A stretch of 64,000 nucleotides of DNA from Halomonas sp. ALS9 (GTDB taxonomy: Bacteria > Pseudomonadota > Gammaproteobacteria > Pseudomonadales > Halomonadaceae): positions 350,279-414,278 of the forward strand of contig NZ_LXRG01000065.1 in NCBI RefSeq assembly GCF_001651035.1. The letters run 5' to 3'. Made by a program: the position numbers and the translations under genes. Shown here one piece after another: positions 8,168 through 16,394 of the stretch (its first letter is position 1; each line of letters begins with the position of its first letter). The notes beneath the pieces are model-generated. The model made no database searches. It was not told where the DNA came from and worked only from the letters and a program-made list of their open reading frames with translations.

Positions 8168-8656
8168 TTATGTAGCGGCAGGCTCTATCAGGTCGGGCAG
8201 CTCGGTCTGGCGCATAAACGTTGCTACCAGCGCTTCAACACCGGCTTGATCTTGTTGAGTAAAGCGCGCATGCATTGGGCTATCCAGATCCAAGACGCCC
8301 CACAGAAGGCCATCCACTACGATGGGAACCACTAGCTCAGAGCGAGAGTTGGCGTCGCAGGCAATATGGTCGGCAACCGCATGCACGTCGTCCACTCGCT
8401 GGGTGGTTTGCAGTCGGGCAGCCGCGCCGCATACGCCTTTGCTAAAGGGAATCGGATGGCAAGCGGGTTGACCCTGAAACGGGCCTAGGCCTAATACCTT
8501 TGGCTGGCGCTGAAGGTAAAAGCCCACCCAGTTTAAGTTGCTAAGCTGTTGGTAAATAAAGGCACAGGTTTGCGCGCTGTTGGTCAGCCAATCGCGGGTA
8601 TCGAGCAGTGCTTCAAGCTGGCGATTGAGGAGGGGGTAGTCAACACTGTTTTGCAT
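8168..8656 (-). CDS. msrC: Free methionine-(R)-sulfoxide reductase (GAF domain)
   Basis: Reduces free methionine-R-sulfoxide; a stand-alone GAF domain of about 160 residues in the cytosol. It has 162 residues. Seen: the family motifs NWVGFYL (near 42), LGPFQGQPACHPIPFSKGVCG with two Cys of the catalytic trio, HIACDANSRSELVVP with the third, and GVLDLDSP. The start at 8656 is preceded by AAGGA with a 6-base gap; an upstream in-frame ATG has no such site. Adjacent to metNIQ (methionine import) on the same strand, about 100 bases downstream of metQ, which fits a methionine-recycling role. Confidence 0.92.
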   Translation of the reverse strand: MQNSVDYPLLNRQLEALLDTRDWLTNSAQTCAFIYQQLSNLNWVGFYLQRQPKVLGLGPFQGQPACHPIPFSKGVCGAAARLQTTQRVDDVHAVADHIACDANSRSELVVPIVVDGLLWGVLDLDSPMHARFTQQDQAGVEALVATFMRQTELPDLIEPAAT

Positions 8657-8758
8657 TTGGCATCCTTCGCTACTAATGCAGCAGGCCGGCACTTTTGCAT
8701 AGGGGGTTACCTATGCGTGCCGGCCTGCATGTTATCTATTGATGGCTAGTGTGCAGTG

Positions 8759-9550
8759 TTACTCGATCCAGCCAGGTACGGCTGCGCCTTTGAATAGCTC
8801 TTCGGCTTTCTCGATCACTTCATCGCGCTGATAAGCGTCGACCAGCTGGCGAATCTCTTCACGATCTTCGTCGCCGCCGCGTACTGCAATCAGGTTGACG
8901 TAAGGGGACTCGGGGCCCTCTTTGATTAAGGCGTCATCCAGGCTTAAGCCAGCCGGCTGTGCGAAGGTGTTGTTGATGAACGCCATGTCCACATCGGGCA
9001 GCACGCGGGGTAGCTGGGCAGCTTCAATTTCGCGGAAACGGAAGTCGCGGGGGTTTTCCGCGATATCGATTGGTGTGGATTCTAAGAATTCAGGATCATT
9101 AAGGGTGATCAGGCCCTCGTTGTGCATCAAAATCAGCGCGCGTCCTTCATTGGAAGGGTCGTTGGGCAGCGCGATCTGAGCACCGTCAGGCAAGTCATCA
9201 ATGCTGTCATATTTTTCGGAATAGGCGCCAATCGGGTAAACGAACGTATAGCCAGCGATGGCCAAATCATAGCCACGGTCGTCGACCATCGACTGTAAAT
9301 AGGGCTCATGCTGGTAGGCATTGGCATCTAAGCTGCCGTCGGCCAGGGCGGCATTGGGAGTGACGTAGTCGGTAAACTCGATGATTTCGACATCAAGGTT
9401 GTACTCTTCTTTGGCAATGCGCGCTGCCACTTCCATCACTTCAGTTTCAGGGCCCGCAACAGTGCCCATTTTGATGCTGCGCGTTTCAGCATTGGCGACG
9501 TTAACCGCAAGCGCCAGGGCGGTAAGGCTACCGATAATTAGTTTTTGCAT
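8759..9550 (-). CDS. metQ: Methionine ABC transporter substrate-binding protein
   Basis: Periplasmic binding protein of the D/L-methionine importer MetNIQ, NlpA family, 263 residues. Seen: a cleavable signal peptide ending ANA-ET near residue 21, then KMGTVAGPETEVMEVA, the ligand-site region DYVTPNAALADGSLDANAYQHEPYL, and ALPNDPSNEGRALILM. Unlike E. coli MetQ there is no lipobox Cys, so it should be a free periplasmic protein instead of a lipoprotein. GGAGAG lies a few bases before the ATG. Last gene of metN-metI-metQ, with a 103-base gap after metI. Confidence 0.94.
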   Translation of the reverse strand: MQKLIIGSLTALALAVNVANAETRSIKMGTVAGPETEVMEVAARIAKEEYNLDVEIIEFTDYVTPNAALADGSLDANAYQHEPYLQSMVDDRGYDLAIAGYTFVYPIGAYSEKYDSIDDLPDGAQIALPNDPSNEGRALILMHNEGLITLNDPEFLESTPIDIAENPRDFRFREIEAAQLPRVLPDVDMAFINNTFAQPAGLSLDDALIKEGPESPYVNLIAVRGGDEDREEIRQLVDAYQRDEVIEKAEELFKGAAVPGWIE

Positions 9551-9653
9551 AAGATCTCTCCAGTGACGTTGTGCTTAATGGTGCAATGATGCGGCAATAA
9601 AAAACCGCTGTCTAATGCATTTTTGTTATAAAGGATGATTGATGTACGCAATG

Positions 9654-10307
9654 TCACTTACGGTCACTTTTGCGTACCAAGTAGTCGCCCAGGCTCTGAA
9701 AGCCCTGCACCATGATGACCAAGATCACCACCGTAATAAGCATGATGGTAGGGTTGAAACGGTTATAGCCGTAGCGAATGCCTAAGTCGCCGAGGCCGCC
9801 GCCGCCCACTGCGCCTGCCATGGCGGAGTAGCTGACCAGTGTCACAACGGTAATGGTTAAGCCTGTCATGATCCCACCGCGAGCCTCTGGAATTAGCACT
9901 TTGCGAATAATTTGCCAAGGCGTAGCCCCCATGGCTTGGGCGGCTTCAATTAACCCCGGCGAGATTTCATTAAGGGCCGCCTCGACCAATCGAGCGACAA
10001 ACGGGATAGCGGCAATCGTCAGCGGTACCGACGCTGCATTAATACCAATCGAGGTACCCACCAGCATGCGTGTAAAAGGAATGATCGCCACCATCAAAAT
10101 AATAAACGGGATGGAGCGGCCAACGTTGGTGACAATGCTCAGCACCTGATTAAGTACCGGCTTGGCTAATATTTGTCGCGGGCGAGTAACATAGAGCATC
10201 ACCCCGAGAGGGAGGCCGACGAGGGTAGAAATCAATCCTGAAACGGCCACCATATAAAGGGTATCCAGCGTGGCCTGTAAAATTAAATCAATCATTGCGC
10301 TGGACAT
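9654..10307 (-). CDS. metI: Methionine ABC transporter permease
   Basis: Inner-membrane permease of the methionine importer, 217 residues with five predicted membrane helices. Seen: the cytoplasmic coupling motif EAAQAMGATPWQIIRKVLIPEA (EAA loop, near 140), which docks on MetN, and GRSIPFIILMVAIIPFTR. The ATG at 10307 has GAGG 9 bases upstream and lies inside the end of metN (20-base overlap), so the two are coupled. The basic C-terminus ends LVRKSDRK. Confidence 0.95.
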   Translation of the reverse strand: MSSAMIDLILQATLDTLYMVAVSGLISTLVGLPLGVMLYVTRPRQILAKPVLNQVLSIVTNVGRSIPFIILMVAIIPFTRMLVGTSIGINAASVPLTIAAIPFVARLVEAALNEISPGLIEAAQAMGATPWQIIRKVLIPEARGGIMTGLTITVVTLVSYSAMAGAVGGGGLGDLGIRYGYNRFNPTIMLITVVILVIMVQGFQSLGDYLVRKSDRK

Positions 10308-11331
10308 GGCCGAGTACCTCCACTTGCAGTTGATGAGATTCGAGATAGTGCATGGCTTGCTGGGTTTGCGTCGGAGAGCCTAGCAGCTCCGCAATCATCA
10401 GGCCCAGGGTGCGTTCCTGAATGGACTCTACTTTTGCTTGCAGAATGCTCACATCGACCCCGCATTCGCGAGCTAAGCGCGAAATCAACGGAGTTGAGAC
10501 CGCGTCGCCCGAGAAGGTTAAGCGTACCACTGGATGGGTATGTTCACCGGGGGCATCAAGGAGCCTTTCGATTAGCTCTTTGGGGGGTGTTAGCTGTAGG
10601 AAGTCGTTGAGAAACTCACGTCCAAGTTGGGTGCGCGGGGCGGTAAAGAAGTCGCCGACTTCTGAATCCTCCACCAATTCGCCATCCGAAATCAGGCTCA
10701 CCCGGTGGCAAATCGATTTAACTACTTCCATCTCGTGGGTAATTAGCAGGATGGTAATGCCCAGTTGATGGTTAATATCGCGCAGTAGCTCCAGTATGGA
10801 GCTGGTGGTTTGTGGATCTAGCGCGGAGGTTGCCTCATCGCAGAGTAGTACCTGTGGTTTGCTGGCTAACGCTCGGGCGATTGCGACTCGCTGCTTCTGG
10901 CCACCAGAAAGCTGAGCGGGGTACTGATTGGCTTTATCTGCCAGGCCGACCATTTCCAGCAGCGGAACAACGCGCTCTTGCACGGCACTCTGTTTTTGCC
11001 CCATTAATTCAAGCGGGAGTGCAACGTTGTCGAAAACCGTACGTGTAGTGAGCAGGTTGAAGTGCTGAAAAATCATGCCAATACGATGGCGTGCGCGGTT
11101 TAAGGCCGCGTTGCTCAGGCGCGTCATTTCTTGACCATCTACTGTGACGCTGCCGCTAGTCGGGCGTTCTAGCAAATTCACGCAGCGAATCAACGTGGAC
11201 TTACCTGCGCCAGAAAGGCCGATGACGCCATGAATGGTGCCTTTAGGCACAGTGAGGTTTGCTGCTTTGAGCGCATGGACGGCGCTTGTGCCGCTACCAT
11301 ATGTTTTACTGACGTTGCTAAGTTCAATCAT
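10288..11331 (-). CDS. metN: Methionine ABC transporter ATP-binding protein
   Basis: Cytoplasmic ATPase of the methionine importer, 347 residues from MIELSNVSKTYG. Seen: Walker A GLSGAGKSTLI near 37, Q-loop FQHFNLL, signature LSGGQKQRVAIARAL, Walker B VLLCDEATSALD, and a switch His in LLITHE. The C-terminal part (about 265-345) is an NIL domain, which binds methionine and slows transport when internal methionine is high. Readings from further upstream run through a terminator hairpin and are rejected. The gene sits 68 bases behind that hairpin, so transcription is probably attenuated. Confidence 0.95.
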   Translation of the reverse strand: MIELSNVSKTYGSGTSAVHALKAANLTVPKGTIHGVIGLSGAGKSTLIRCVNLLERPTSGSVTVDGQEMTRLSNAALNRARHRIGMIFQHFNLLTTRTVFDNVALPLELMGQKQSAVQERVVPLLEMVGLADKANQYPAQLSGGQKQRVAIARALASKPQVLLCDEATSALDPQTTSSILELLRDINHQLGITILLITHEMEVVKSICHRVSLISDGELVEDSEVGDFFTAPRTQLGREFLNDFLQLTPPKELIERLLDAPGEHTHPVVRLTFSGDAVSTPLISRLARECGVDVSILQAKVESIQERTLGLMIAELLGSPTQTQQAMHYLESHQLQVEVLGHVQRND

Positions 11332-11398
11332 GGCGTCTGCCTTGCTGGTAGGCCGAAGACGAAGTGCGGGAGAATAGGAGCAGGCGTAGGGCGGGGAT

Positions 11399-11423
11399 AA
11401 AAAAAGCCACCCTCGTGGGTGGC
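11399..11423 (-). terminator. Intrinsic terminator in the metNIQ leader (candidate attenuator)
   Basis: On the - strand GCCACCC-ACGA-GGGTGGC is followed by seven T. It lies between a good promoter (11527-11555) and the metN start, so it either ends a ~120-nt small RNA or is the expression platform of a regulated leader. The + strand has no T-run. Confidence 0.8.
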
Positions 11424-11555
11424 CATTAACGCTGGACACACCCTTTTAGCTGCACTTCACTAGGCTGCTGGCCTGGTGGACGCCCGCAAGATGGGTACAA
11501 ATCGGCGTCGTTTCATTTGCGCCAAAAGTCTAAAGATAGGCGGTTGGCATGTCAA
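11424..11555 (-). promoter_or_regulatory. metNIQ promoter and structured leader, class unknown
   Basis: Promoter TTGACA (11550-11555), 17-base spacer, TAGACT (11527-11532), giving a start near 11520. The ~100-base leader can form GACGCC/GGCGTC (11504-11509 with 11479-11484). Its GGCCA can pair with TGGCC at the foot of the terminator stem, a possible antiterminator. It does not match the SAM-I, SAM-II or SAH riboswitch patterns I know. An 18-codon frame starts at 11516 with ATGAAACGACGC but has no room for a ribosome site. Confidence 0.55.
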
Positions 11556-11647
11556 TTAGAAGCGAGGTGACTGCACAAAGATGAGGCACCAGTAGTAAGC
11601 TTGCAGATTACATCCATGATTTTTACGAGCTTAAGGAGCAGGGCGCT

Positions 11648-12280
11648 ATGTTTACCGGCATTGTGCAGGGTGTGGCTACAGTGGAGGCGGTGCGCGAGCT
11701 AGATGATTTTCGCGTGCATGTGATAAAAATGCCGCCTGCGATGCGTGAGGGTCTTGAGATCGGGGCGTCTGTTGCTCATAACGGTGTTTGTTTAACGGTA
11801 ACGTCGATAGAAGGCGATAGCGTTAGTTTTGATTTGATGCGTGAAACGCTACGTTTGACTAATCTTGGTGCAGTCACTCCTGGGCAATGCGTCAATATAG
11901 AGCGTGCTGCTCGTTTTGGTGATGAGATTGGTGGGCACTCGATGTCGGGGCACATCATTTCCATGGCAGACGTAGTGGCCATTGAAGAGGCGCCTAACAA
12001 CCGTCGGCTGTGGTTTTCACTGCCGGAAAGACTGGGCCGATTTGTGTTTGAAAAGGGCTATATCGGGGTAGACGGTATCAGTTTGACGATCGGTGATGTA
12101 CGCCACGCTGAGAACGGAGCTGTGGAGTTCAGCGTCAACTTAATCCCTGAAACGCTATCGCGCACCACACTTCAGGAGCGCGCGCCCGGGGATCAGGTCA
12201 ACATCGAAATTGACCCACAAACTCAGGTGATTGTTGAAACCGTTGAGCGCGTGCTTGCTAAGCAAGGTAGGGCTCAGTAA
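11648..12280 (+). CDS. ribE: Riboflavin synthase alpha subunit
   Basis: Joins two molecules of 6,7-dimethyl-8-ribityllumazine to give riboflavin. It has 210 residues in two similar lumazine-binding halves. Half 1 begins MFTGIVQGVATVEAV and holds VAHNGVCLTVT. Half 2 begins near residue 98 with GHSMSGHI and holds VDGISLTI. AAGGAG lies 9 bases before the ATG. It stands alone, away from other rib genes, divergent from metN. No FMN riboswitch pattern is visible upstream. Confidence 0.95.
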   Translation: MFTGIVQGVATVEAVRELDDFRVHVIKMPPAMREGLEIGASVAHNGVCLTVTSIEGDSVSFDLMRETLRLTNLGAVTPGQCVNIERAARFGDEIGGHSMSGHIISMADVVAIEEAPNNRRLWFSLPERLGRFVFEKGYIGVDGISLTIGDVRHAENGAVEFSVNLIPETLSRTTLQERAPGDQVNIEIDPQTQVIVETVERVLAKQGRAQ

Positions 12281-12340
12281 AGCGGGACTAACAAAAAGCG
12301 GGGCACGGCAGCATCAGTAATGGTGTTTGTTGGTTTTTGG

Positions 12341-12450
12341 TTGACCGATCGGTTAGGTTGTGGCCTAAAGATTGCTTGGTATTCACTGGTGGGGCTCGCC
12401 CCGTCAATATTGGTCGCCTTGCTGAGGCGCTCGCATCAAGGCGAGCGTTT
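12341..12450 (+). promoter_or_regulatory. Leader of the purine permease gene with mutually exclusive hairpins
   Basis: TTGACC at 12341 may be a -35 box, with a poor -10 about 17-19 bases on. Downstream, hairpin A pairs CGCCTTG (12415-12421) with CAAGGCG (12437-12443). Hairpin B pairs CGCTCGC (12428-12434) with GCGAGCG (12441-12447) and is followed by TTT. They share bases, so only one can form. A separate GGGGC/GCCCC hairpin lies at about 12391-12402. Confidence 0.35.
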
Positions 12451-12527
12451 CGGTAGTATGTGCGGCTTTTCTCAGCACCCGAACGCATACAAATCATGCG
12501 GCGTTAGCGCTAAGGACAACAAACTTC

Positions 12528-13826
12528 ATGAAACTTCTGGATAACTATTTCAAGCTCTCCGAGCAAAAAACCAACGTGAAGACAGAAGTTATCGCCGGGA
12601 TTACCACCTTCCTGACGATGGCCTATATCATCTTTGTTAACCCGAGCATCCTGTCACAAGCAGGGATGGACTACGGCGCGGTGTTTGTGGCGACTTGCCT
12701 GGCGGCAGCGATTGGCTGTTTTGTCATGGGGCTGTGGGCCAATTATCCCATTGCTCAGGCACCAGGCATGGGGCTAAACGCCTTCTTCACCTACGGCGTG
12801 GTGCTGGGCATGGGATATACTTGGGAGGCCGCGTTGGGGGCGGTCTTCTTCTCTGGTTTAACGTTCTTCTTGTTAAGTATTTTTAAAATTCGCGAGTGGA
12901 TCATTAACGCCATTCCAATGACGTTACGGCTGGGGATCGCCGCCGGTATTGGTCTGTTCCTGGCGATGATCGCGTTGAAAAACGCCGGCATTGTGGTTGC
13001 CAATCAGGCTACCTACGTGACGCTGGGTGATCTATCTCAACCACCGGCTATTTATGCGCTGCTAGGCTTTTTTGTGATTACCGCGCTGGCATACCTGAAA
13101 GTCACCGGTGCTGTGATGATTGGTATTTTGGGTGTGACCGTAGCGGCAATGGTGCTTGGCCATAATGAGTACGGTGGTCTTATGTCGATGCCACCCTCTA
13201 TCGCGCCGACCTTTATGGCCATGGATTTAATGGGCGCCCTGGATGTGGCGATGCTCAGCGTGATCTTTGCCTTTCTATTTGTGGATCTATTTGATACTTC
13301 AGGCACGCTGGTCGGTGTTGCCCATCGTGGCAAGCTGCTAGACAAAGATGGCAAGTTGCCGCGTATTGGTCGTGCCATGATGGCTGACAGTACTGCGTCA
13401 ATGGCGGGCGCCGCCTTGGGTACTTCCACGACAACAAGCTATATTGAATCAACCGCGGGCATCGCATCGGGTGGCCGTACTGGCTTGACGGCGGTAGTCG
13501 TGGGTGTTTTGTTTCTGATCAGCCTGTTTTTCGCACCGTTGGCGGGTTCGATTCCGGCCTACGCTACCGCGGGTGCGTTGCTGTATGTAGCGGTACTGAT
13601 GGCGGGCAGCTTGGCCCACGCGAACTGGGAAGACCCCACCGATGCAGCGCCTGTGTTGATTGCTGCCCTAGCAATGCCGCTAACATTCTCGATTGCCGAA
13701 GGAATCGCGCTAGGCTTTATTAGCTACGTGGCGATCAAGACGCTTTCGGGCCGCTTTAGCGACCTGAACCCGGCGGTGATTATTTTGTCACTGCTGTTTG
13801 CGGCAAGATATCTTTTCTTGGTTTGA
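12528..13826 (+). CDS. NCS2/AzgA-type purine permease
   Basis: Proton-coupled uptake of purine bases (hypoxanthine, guanine or adenine; the AzgA subgroup includes PbuG, GhxP and PurP). It has 432 residues and about 12-14 membrane segments. Seen: N-terminal [20 protein letters not shown] and [25 protein letters not shown] near 82, [16 protein letters not shown] near 255, and [15 protein letters not shown], all hallmarks of AzgA. AAGGA is 10 bases upstream. It leads apt and gpt, whose products trap imported bases as nucleotides. I cannot tell which base it prefers. Confidence 0.92.
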   Translation: MKLLDNYFKLSEQKTNVKTEVIAGITTFLTMAYIIFVNPSILSQAGMDYGAVFVATCLAAAIGCFVMGLWANYPIAQAPGMGLNAFFTYGVVLGMGYTWEAALGAVFFSGLTFFLLSIFKIREWIINAIPMTLRLGIAAGIGLFLAMIALKNAGIVVANQATYVTLGDLSQPPAIYALLGFFVITALAYLKVTGAVMIGILGVTVAAMVLGHNEYGGLMSMPPSIAPTFMAMDLMGALDVAMLSVIFAFLFVDLFDTSGTLVGVAHRGKLLDKDGKLPRIGRAMMADSTASMAGAALGTSTTTSYIESTAGIASGGRTGLTAVVVGVLFLISLFFAPLAGSIPAYATAGALLYVAVLMAGSLAHANWEDPTDAAPVLIAALAMPLTFSIAEGIALGFISYVAIKTLSGRFSDLNPAVIILSLLFAARYLFLV

Positions 13827-13864
13827 TTAAACACCACCCCTTTTATTACTCAATGAGAGACGCG

Positions 13865-14410
13865 ATGAGCATCTACGGCGACTATATTAAGTCCGTTATT
13901 CGCACGGTTCCCGATTGGCCTGAAAAGGGCGTGAATTTTCGCGATATTACCCCCTTGTTGCAAAATAGCGCTGCCTTTCGCAAGCTGATCGATAGCTTCG
14001 TACACCGCTACCAAGAGATGAACCTGGATGCCATCGCGGCCATTGATGCGCGAGGGTTTATTATTGGTGCGCCGCTCGCCTATGAGTTGGGCTGCAGCTT
14101 TGTGCCGGTGCGCAAGAAGGGCAAATTACCCTTCAAAACCATCAGCGAGACCTACACCCTGGAGTACGGTCATTCTGAAGTGGAACTGCACTCCGATGCG
14201 TTCCAGAAAGATGACCGTATCCTGCTAATGGATGACTTGATCGCCACCGGTGGCACCATGCTGGCAGCGGCCAATCTGATTCAGCGCAGCGGTGGTCAGG
14301 TGGTTGAAACGGCCACTATTATCGATCTGCCCGAGCTTGGCGGTTCACAAAAAATTCGCGATGCCGGTTACAGCGTATTCGCCGTTTGTTCTTTCACCGA
14401 AGACGAGTAA
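13865..14410 (+). CDS. apt: Adenine phosphoribosyltransferase
   Basis: Makes AMP from adenine and PRPP in one step. It has 181 residues from ATG 13865, matching the ~180 of the family. Upstream ATGs in frame have no ribosome site and overlap the permease end. Seen: [18 protein letters not shown], the flexible-loop region [10 protein letters not shown], and the PRPP-binding motif [14 protein letters not shown] near 119-132. It follows the purine permease by 38 bases and precedes gpt by 6. Confidence 0.95.
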   Translation: MSIYGDYIKSVIRTVPDWPEKGVNFRDITPLLQNSAAFRKLIDSFVHRYQEMNLDAIAAIDARGFIIGAPLAYELGCSFVPVRKKGKLPFKTISETYTLEYGHSEVELHSDAFQKDDRILLMDDLIATGGTMLAAANLIQRSGGQVVETATIIDLPELGGSQKIRDAGYSVFAVCSFTEDE

Positions 14411-14416
14411 TTCCCC

Positions 14417-14896
14417 ATGAGCAGCGATCGTTATCACCAGCATTTCACTGTCTCCTGGGATCAGTTGCACCGGGATGTGCGCACCCTGTGTCATCAGATG
14501 ATCGAGCGTGATTTCAAAGGCATTGTAGCGATTACCCGCGGCGGTTTAATTCCTGCCGCGCTAATAGCTCGAGAGCTTAATATCCGCTTGATCGATACCG
14601 TGTGTATTAAAAGCTATGACCATATGGATCAAGGCGGCCTGGATATTATGAAAGGCGTTGATCATGACGGTGAAGGCTGGTTGCTGGTCGATGACTTGGT
14701 GGATACCGGCAAAACAGCGCGGGCAGTACGCAAAATGTTGCCTAAAGCTCACTTTGTGACTATCTACGCCAAGCCGGACGGTCGCCCCCTGGTGGATCAA
14801 TACCTGACGGAAGTTTCCCAACAATGCTGGATTCAATTCCCCTGGGATATGGGCGTTGCTTACGTTGAGCCGCTTGTCGATCAAATGAAGAGGTAA
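14417..14896 (+). CDS. gpt: Xanthine-guanine phosphoribosyltransferase
   Basis: Converts xanthine and guanine to XMP and GMP using PRPP; membrane-associated tetramer in E. coli. It has 159 residues. Seen: [17 protein letters not shown] near 35, KSYDHM, the PRPP motif [14 protein letters not shown] near 89-101, and the base-site region [12 protein letters not shown]. An unrelated hypoxanthine enzyme (hpt) is encoded at 26.3 kb. The stop is in a TAATGATG junction with ung. Confidence 0.94.
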   Translation: MSSDRYHQHFTVSWDQLHRDVRTLCHQMIERDFKGIVAITRGGLIPAALIARELNIRLIDTVCIKSYDHMDQGGLDIMKGVDHDGEGWLLVDDLVDTGKTARAVRKMLPKAHFVTIYAKPDGRPLVDQYLTEVSQQCWIQFPWDMGVAYVEPLVDQMKR

Positions 14897-14898
14897 TG

Positions 14899-15582
14899 AT
14901 GGCCAATCCACTTCCCGGCGATTGGAGTCAGTGGCTGGGTAATGAGTTTCAGGCTGACTATATGCTGGCGCTAAAAGCCTTTTTGGCGCAGCAGAAAGCG
15001 GCCAAGAAAATTATCTACCCACACTCCACACAATGGTTTCGCGCCTTTGAGCTGACGCCGTTGAGCGAAGTGAAGGTGGTTATTTTAGGCCAAGATCCCT
15101 ATCACGGCCCTAATCAGGCTCATGGCTTATGTTTTTCCGTGCAGCCCGGTGTTCCTGTGCCGCCATCGTTGGTCAATATCTACAAAGAGTTGGCCACCGA
15201 TGTCGGTTTCACCCCTGTGCGCCACGGCCATCTGGAAGCATGGGCCAAGCAGGGCGTGCTGTTGTTAAACACCTCGCTTACCGTTGAGCAGGGCAATGCG
15301 GCCTCGCATCGCGGTAAAGGGTGGGAGCCGTTCACCGACCGCGCCATTGAAACTGTTAGCCAGCACGCGCCGCCGTGTGTATTTCTGTTATGGGGAAGTC
15401 ATGCGCGCCAGAAGAAGGCGTTAATCGACCAGGGGCGCCACTTAATACTTGAAGCCCCGCATCCTTCACCGCTCTCTGCGCACCGGGGCTTTTTCGGTAC
15501 TCGGCATTTTTCCCAAGCCAATCAGTTTCTGCAGGCCCAGGGTCGAGCCCCCATTGAGTGGCAATTGCCGGAAACCCCTTAA
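14899..15582 (+). CDS. ung: Uracil-DNA glycosylase
   Basis: Removes uracil from DNA to start base excision repair. It has 227 residues, family 1. Seen: water-activating loop [20 protein letters not shown] (Asp and His, near 60-80), the uracil-binding [12 protein letters not shown] near 120, and the DNA-intercalating loop [15 protein letters not shown] near 185. Two ATGs follow each other after GAGG; the second (14899) has the better 5-base spacing and gives the family's MAN start. It is coupled to gpt and precedes upp, which salvages free uracil. That proximity suggests, but does not prove, shared logic. Confidence 0.95.
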   Translation: MANPLPGDWSQWLGNEFQADYMLALKAFLAQQKAAKKIIYPHSTQWFRAFELTPLSEVKVVILGQDPYHGPNQAHGLCFSVQPGVPVPPSLVNIYKELATDVGFTPVRHGHLEAWAKQGVLLLNTSLTVEQGNAASHRGKGWEPFTDRAIETVSQHAPPCVFLLWGSHARQKKALIDQGRHLILEAPHPSPLSAHRGFFGTRHFSQANQFLQAQGRAPIEWQLPETP

Positions 15583-15677
15583 CCTCGTAAGTGGTTGCGG
15601 GTAGAATACGCGCAATTTTGTGCCTAGCTGATGCAACCCTGGTTGCCATTCTGAATCCCCTGCAGTGAGGAAGTCCC

Positions 15678-16307
15678 ATGAGTGTTTACGCCATTAACCA
15701 TCCGCTTGTTCAACATAAGCTGGGACTGATGCGCGAAGCTGACCTGAGCACTAAGAGCTTTCGTGAACTGGCAGGTGAAGTCGCCAAGCTATTGACCTAT
15801 GAAGCAACCAAAGGTCTTGAGTTGGAAGATCATGAAATCCAGGGATGGAACGGCGAGCCGATTGCCACCCGTCGGCTAAAAGGTAAAAAAGTCACCGTTG
15901 TACCGATTCTGCGTGCTGGGCTCGGCATGTTGGAAGGCGTAACGGATCTGATCCCCAGTGCCCGGGTAAGCGTTGTCGGTCTATACCGCGATGAAGAGAC
16001 GCTGCAGCCGGTGCCTTACTTTGCCAAGTTTGCCAACGATATCGAAGAGCGCATGGCGATCGTGATTGACCCTATGTTGGCTACCGGCGGCTCGATGGTG
16101 GCAACACTGGACATGCTGCGTGAACGCGGCTGTGAAAGCATGAAGGTGATCGTGTTAGTTGCCGCCCCTGAAGGCATCAAACGGGTGCAGGATGCTTACC
16201 CCGATATCGAAATTTACACTGCCTCAATCGATGACCGCCTCGACGAAAATGGCTACATCGTCCCTGGATTGGGTGACGCTGGCGATAAGATTTTCGGAAC
16301 GCGCTAA
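15678..16307 (+). CDS. upp: Uracil phosphoribosyltransferase
   Basis: Makes UMP from uracil and PRPP. It has 209 residues, the standard length. Seen: [25 protein letters not shown] at the N-terminus, [10 protein letters not shown] near 75, the PRPP motif [14 protein letters not shown] near 128, and the uracil-binding tail [25 protein letters not shown] lies 6 bases upstream. A 95-base gap follows ung. A strong terminator separates it from uraA, the matching permease. Confidence 0.97.
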   Translation: MSVYAINHPLVQHKLGLMREADLSTKSFRELAGEVAKLLTYEATKGLELEDHEIQGWNGEPIATRRLKGKKVTVVPILRAGLGMLEGVTDLIPSARVSVVGLYRDEETLQPVPYFAKFANDIEERMAIVIDPMLATGGSMVATLDMLRERGCESMKVIVLVAAPEGIKRVQDAYPDIEIYTASIDDRLDENGYIVPGLGDAGDKIFGTR

Positions 16308-16323
16308 GCATCGTTACTGACAT

Positions 16324-16357
16324 TGCCCCTTACGCCCAGCGTCAGGGGCATTTTTTT
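16324..16357 (+). terminator. Intrinsic terminator after upp
   Basis: TGCCCCT (16324-16330) pairs with AGGGGCA (16344-16350), extended inside by ACGC/GCGT across one mismatch. Seven T follow (16351-16357). uraA starts 38 bases further on, so some read-through or a very close promoter must serve uraA. Confidence 0.85.
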
Positions 16358-16394
16358 GCACACCTACAATCGAATAATCACTAGGAATTCACTT

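Noticed and set aside
11460..11516. Leader peptide of 18 codons ahead of metN
   Set aside because: The ATG falls within a few bases of the predicted transcription start, leaving no ribosome site, and the peptide has no run of methionine codons.
11541..11647. FMN riboswitch ahead of ribE
   Set aside because: The gap is too short for the ~140-base RFN element and has none of its conserved blocks.
12288..12544. Short frames on both strands in the ribE-permease gap
   Set aside because: No ribosome sites or recognisable protein features; they overlap the hairpin leader and the permease start.
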